From the NCBI GenBank assembly GCA_002011395.1, contig MTNG01000093.1, forward strand, positions 1 to 15,282: a stretch of DNA of 15,282 bases, written 5' to 3'. Below are positions 13,335-15,282 of this stretch, one piece after another. This DNA is from Candidatus Aciduliprofundum sp. JdFR-45. GTDB taxonomy: Archaea > Thermoplasmatota > Thermoplasmata > Thermoplasmatales > JdFR-45. How positions within the stretch are numbered: the stretch's first letter is position 1; every line of letters starts with the position of its first letter. The notes below the pieces were generated by a model, which was given only the letters and a program-made list of their open reading frames with translations, did no database searches and had not been told where the DNA came from. A program made the translations under genes and the position numbers.

Positions 13335-14075
13335 ATGAAAATCGGCAGCCTTCTGACTCTGCTGCTCGCCGCCGTGGTGATGAGCACGGGGGCCTATGCC
13401 GCTCCCGTGGGCAAAGACCCCGCAGACGTGAGCGACGGGAGGGTGGATATCCTTGAGTTCAGCCTCAGCCACAGGGAAAACGCGGTGGTGTTTGAAATAG
13501 TCGTCAGAGAGAACCCCGTTTTCAACGCCACCGAAACCGCATCCTTCACGTTCTCGGTGTGGTCTGCACAGGCGGACCGGCCGATAAACGTCACGCTCCA
13601 CGTGGAGTTCAGAGGAGGGGGCAGGGCGGCCTACGTGAACGCCTCCGGGTGGATCCTCTGGCTGGGGGAGGAAAACGTGAGCGTTGCGGGTGTGACCGTG
13701 GACATCGCCGTCCCCGACGAGGTTTTTTCCGGTTTTATCCCCGGTCTTTACTGGATGCACGTAATGGCGTTGTACACCGAGGAGGTGACCGGCCTCGTGC
13801 TCACAGACACCACGAACAACGTGCTCACGCAGATAACCGCGCCCGAATCGCCTCAGAGGGAGGAAAGCACAAACCCGCTGGAGCCCTATATGCTCGTATG
13901 CTGCATACCCTGCGGCGTCATATTCGTCATCTTCCTGTTCGTGGCGGCGTGGGTGGCGATGGATGCCCATGACAGGGGCAACGAGCCGCTTCTGTGGTTT
14001 TTGATCGTGCTCTTCCTGCCAATACTCGGGCTGATTCTGTACCTGCTGGTCAGGGACTCGGGGAGAAAGGGATAG
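13335..14075 (+). CDS. Exported protein with beta ectodomain and two C-terminal membrane helices
   Basis: Unrecognised 246-residue membrane protein. A clean signal peptide (LLTLLLAAVVMSTGAYA, cleavage likely near residue 22) leads into a 160-residue extracellular domain with alternating strands (VVFEIVV, ASFTFSVW, INVTLHVEF) and four N-glycosylation sequons (N64, N85, N102, N114), compatible with an Ig-like or CARDB-like fold. Two membrane helices follow (about 187-208 and 219-239), the first opening with LVCCIPCG. The second, WFLIVLFLPILGLILYLL, matches the pattern of the short PLDc_N-type membrane domain. Both ends of the hairpin would face the cytoplasm. It has its own TATA box at leaderless spacing and is divergent from tmk. 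Function unknown; a surface or envelope role is inferred. Confidence 0.8.
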   Translation: MKIGSLLTLLLAAVVMSTGAYAAPVGKDPADVSDGRVDILEFSLSHRENAVVFEIVVRENPVFNATETASFTFSVWSAQADRPINVTLHVEFRGGGRAAYVNASGWILWLGEENVSVAGVTVDIAVPDEVFSGFIPGLYWMHVMALYTEEVTGLVLTDTTNNVLTQITAPESPQREESTNPLEPYMLVCCIPCGVIFVIFLFVAAWVAMDAHDRGNEPLLWFLIVLFLPILGLILYLLVRDSGRKG

Positions 14076-14090
14076 CGCCACGTGGAAACC

Positions 14091-14096
14091 TTTTAT
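14091..14096 (+). promoter_or_regulatory. TATA-like element of gatD
   Basis: TTTTAT in CCTTTTATCC is centred about 25-26 nt before ATG 14119, with no Shine-Dalgarno between. It lies 15 bases after the stop of the preceding gene. Confidence 0.5.
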
Positions 14097-14118
14097 CCCA
14101 GAACCCTCATGCTCGGTT

Positions 14119-15282
14119 ATGCCTGTCAAACTTCCGGAGCAGGGTAGCCGCGTCAGGGTCCGCACGAGCAGAGGGGTTTTCGAGGGGATTGTGATGCCGC
14201 GTCCCCACCTCTCCGACCCCGGCATAGTGACCATCAAACTGCGCAGTGGATACAACGTGGGGATCGCACTGGACGATATAGAGGAGATGGAAGTGCTGGA
14301 GAGGCCCGAGGAGAGGCGCGGGCCGGGCCGGGTTGACACCGGTACGGGGAAGACGCCCATTTCCTTTCTCTCCACGGGCGGAACAATCGCGAGTTACGTG
14401 GATTACACCACGGGCGCGGTGCACCCGGCGCTGACAGCGGAGGAACTCGCCTTCGCAGTCCCCGAGGTGAGCGATGAGTGTGAGGTGCGCGCTCGCGTCT
14501 TCTCGTCCGTGCTGAGCGAGGACATGGAGCCCCGCATGTGGGCCCGCCTCGCGGAGTGCGTGGCGGAGGAGTTTAAGGGGGGCAGCGTGGGCGTGGTAAT
14601 ACCCCACGGGACGGACACCATGGGATACACCTCAGCGGCGTTATCCTTCATGCTCCGACGCCTTCCGGGTCCTGTGGTCCTCGTGGGCGCTCAGAGGAGC
14701 AGCGACAGGCCCAGCAGCGACGCCTATATGAACCTGAGGCACGCGGTGAAGGTGGCAAAGAGCGACCTCGGGGAGGTTGTGGTCGTTATGCACGCCACAG
14801 TATCCGACATCGTAAGTCACATCCATAGGGGGACCAGAGTCCGCAAGATGCACACTTCGCGTAGAGATGCGTTCAGGAGCATAAACGCCACCCCGTTGGG
14901 CGAGGTGACTGATGAGGGCGTGAGGTGGTTCGGAGAGCGGAGAAAGAAGGATGAAGAGGTGGAGGTAGTAAACGGTATAAACGACCGTGCTGCCCTGCTC
15001 CATTTCTACCCCGGTATGCCGGAATGGCTTCTGGAGGACGTCGTGAACAGGTGCGACGGGGTTGTGCTCGCGGGAACGGGGCTGGGGCACATATCCAGCC
15101 GGCTCATACCCGTTGTGAAGAGGGCCGTGAGAGACGGGATATACGTGTTCATAACGAGTCAGTGCCTCTACGGAACTACGAACCTCAACGTCTACTCCAC
15201 GGGCAGGCGTCTGCTGGAAGCCGGAGCGGTTCCGCTAGGCGATATGCTCCCCGAGACCGCCTACGTGAAGCTCATGTGGGCC
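14119..15282 (+). CDS. gatD: Glutamyl-tRNA(Gln) amidotransferase subunit D (3' end beyond window)
   Basis: GatD is the glutaminase half of the archaea-specific GatDE enzyme that turns Glu-tRNA(Gln) into Gln-tRNA(Gln). An N-terminal small barrel (GSRVRVRTSRGVFEGIVMP, 9-27, through LDDIEEM) precedes an L-asparaginase-like domain. The asparaginase catalytic set is present: T89 in STGGTIAS, T165-D166 in PHGTDTM and K243 in VRKMHTSRRDAF; GAQRSSDRPSSDA (190-202) is also typical of GatD. Spacing agrees within one residue with the four catalytic residues recalled for the Methanothermobacter enzyme. All 388 codons to the window end are open. The organism therefore probably lacks GlnRS and uses the indirect route; gatE, often adjacent, is not visible. 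Confidence 0.96.
   Translation, partial: MPVKLPEQGSRVRVRTSRGVFEGIVMPRPHLSDPGIVTIKLRSGYNVGIALDDIEEMEVLERPEERRGPGRVDTGTGKTPISFLSTGGTIASYVDYTTGAVHPALTAEELAFAVPEVSDECEVRARVFSSVLSEDMEPRMWARLAECVAEEFKGGSVGVVIPHGTDTMGYTSAALSFMLRRLPGPVVLVGAQRSSDRPSSDAYMNLRHAVKVAKSDLGEVVVVMHATVSDIVSHIHRGTRVRKMHTSRRDAFRSINATPLGEVTDEGVRWFGERRKKDEEVEVVNGINDRAALLHFYPGMPEWLLEDVVNRCDGVVLAGTGLGHISSRLIPVVKRAVRDGIYVFITSQCLYGTTNLNVYSTGRRLLEAGAVPLGDMLPETAYVKLMWA

Noticed and set aside
13329..14375. 348-codon minus-strand frame
   Set aside because: It runs antisense through the secreted protein and the start of gatD, crosses their promoters, and has no recognisable domain.
1..15282. CRISPR array, insertion sequence, integrase or attachment sites
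   Set aside because: No direct-repeat array, terminal inverted repeats, transposase or recombinase motif was found, so the A+T-rich block at 10.2-12 kb cannot be called a mobile element.

Overview
The window looks like a thermophilic-style euryarchaeal chromosome segment, possibly Thermoplasmatota. The lineage is inferred from gene content and signals, not from a marker tree. Archaeal hallmarks are the GatD subunit of the archaeal Glu-tRNA(Gln) amidotransferase, the archaeal HMG-CoA synthase/thiolase/DUF35 operon, an archaeal-type TrpRS with a KMSSS motif, HypD, and TATA boxes about 24-28 nt upstream of many start codons with no Shine-Dalgarno (leaderless transcripts). GGAGGTGA-like ribosome sites appear mainly inside operons. 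Ile ATA and Arg AGG codons are heavily used.

Layout. 1-339 (-) is the N-terminal part of an alanine-aminotransferase-like PLP enzyme cut by the window edge. 440-4145 (+) holds three independently promoted genes: a CPA2 cation/proton antiporter, the NiFe-hydrogenase maturation factor HypD, and an MFS transporter. 4156-6775 (-) is the mevalonate-entry operon read HMG-CoA synthase > acetyl-CoA C-acetyltransferase > DUF35 Zn-ribbon/OB protein, ending in a T-run. 6849-7136 (-) is a small unknown with a strong TATA box. 7248-8806 (+) is a short signal-peptide-like ORF followed by a secreted, membrane-anchored PQQ/WD-like beta-propeller. 8813-10114 (-) is TrpRS. 10253-11681 (+) is a visibly more A+T-rich, tightly coupled three-gene operon of unknown proteins, the last with an HExxH metallopeptidase signature. 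11753-12031 (-) is a solo EF-Tu/EF1A domain-II-like barrel and 12082-12678 (+) is a possible V4R/heme-NO-binding-like sensor; these two diverge from one TATA element. 12657-13265 (-) is thymidylate kinase, 13335-14075 (+) a secreted/two-TM protein, and 14119-15282 (+) GatD cut by the window end.

Most of the window is housekeeping: tRNA charging (TrpRS, GatD), dTMP phosphorylation, isoprenoid lipid precursor supply, transport. The accessory-looking parts are the beta-propeller unit at 7.2-8.8 kb and the block at 10.2-12.7 kb. The best candidates for something undescribed are the three-gene operon ending in the HExxH protein, in which genes 2 and 3 share an HRISR-centred motif, and the symmetric divergent promoter at 12055-12058. 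No tRNA, rRNA, CRISPR array, IS element or origin was recognised, and no gene-free stretch exceeds 300 bases.
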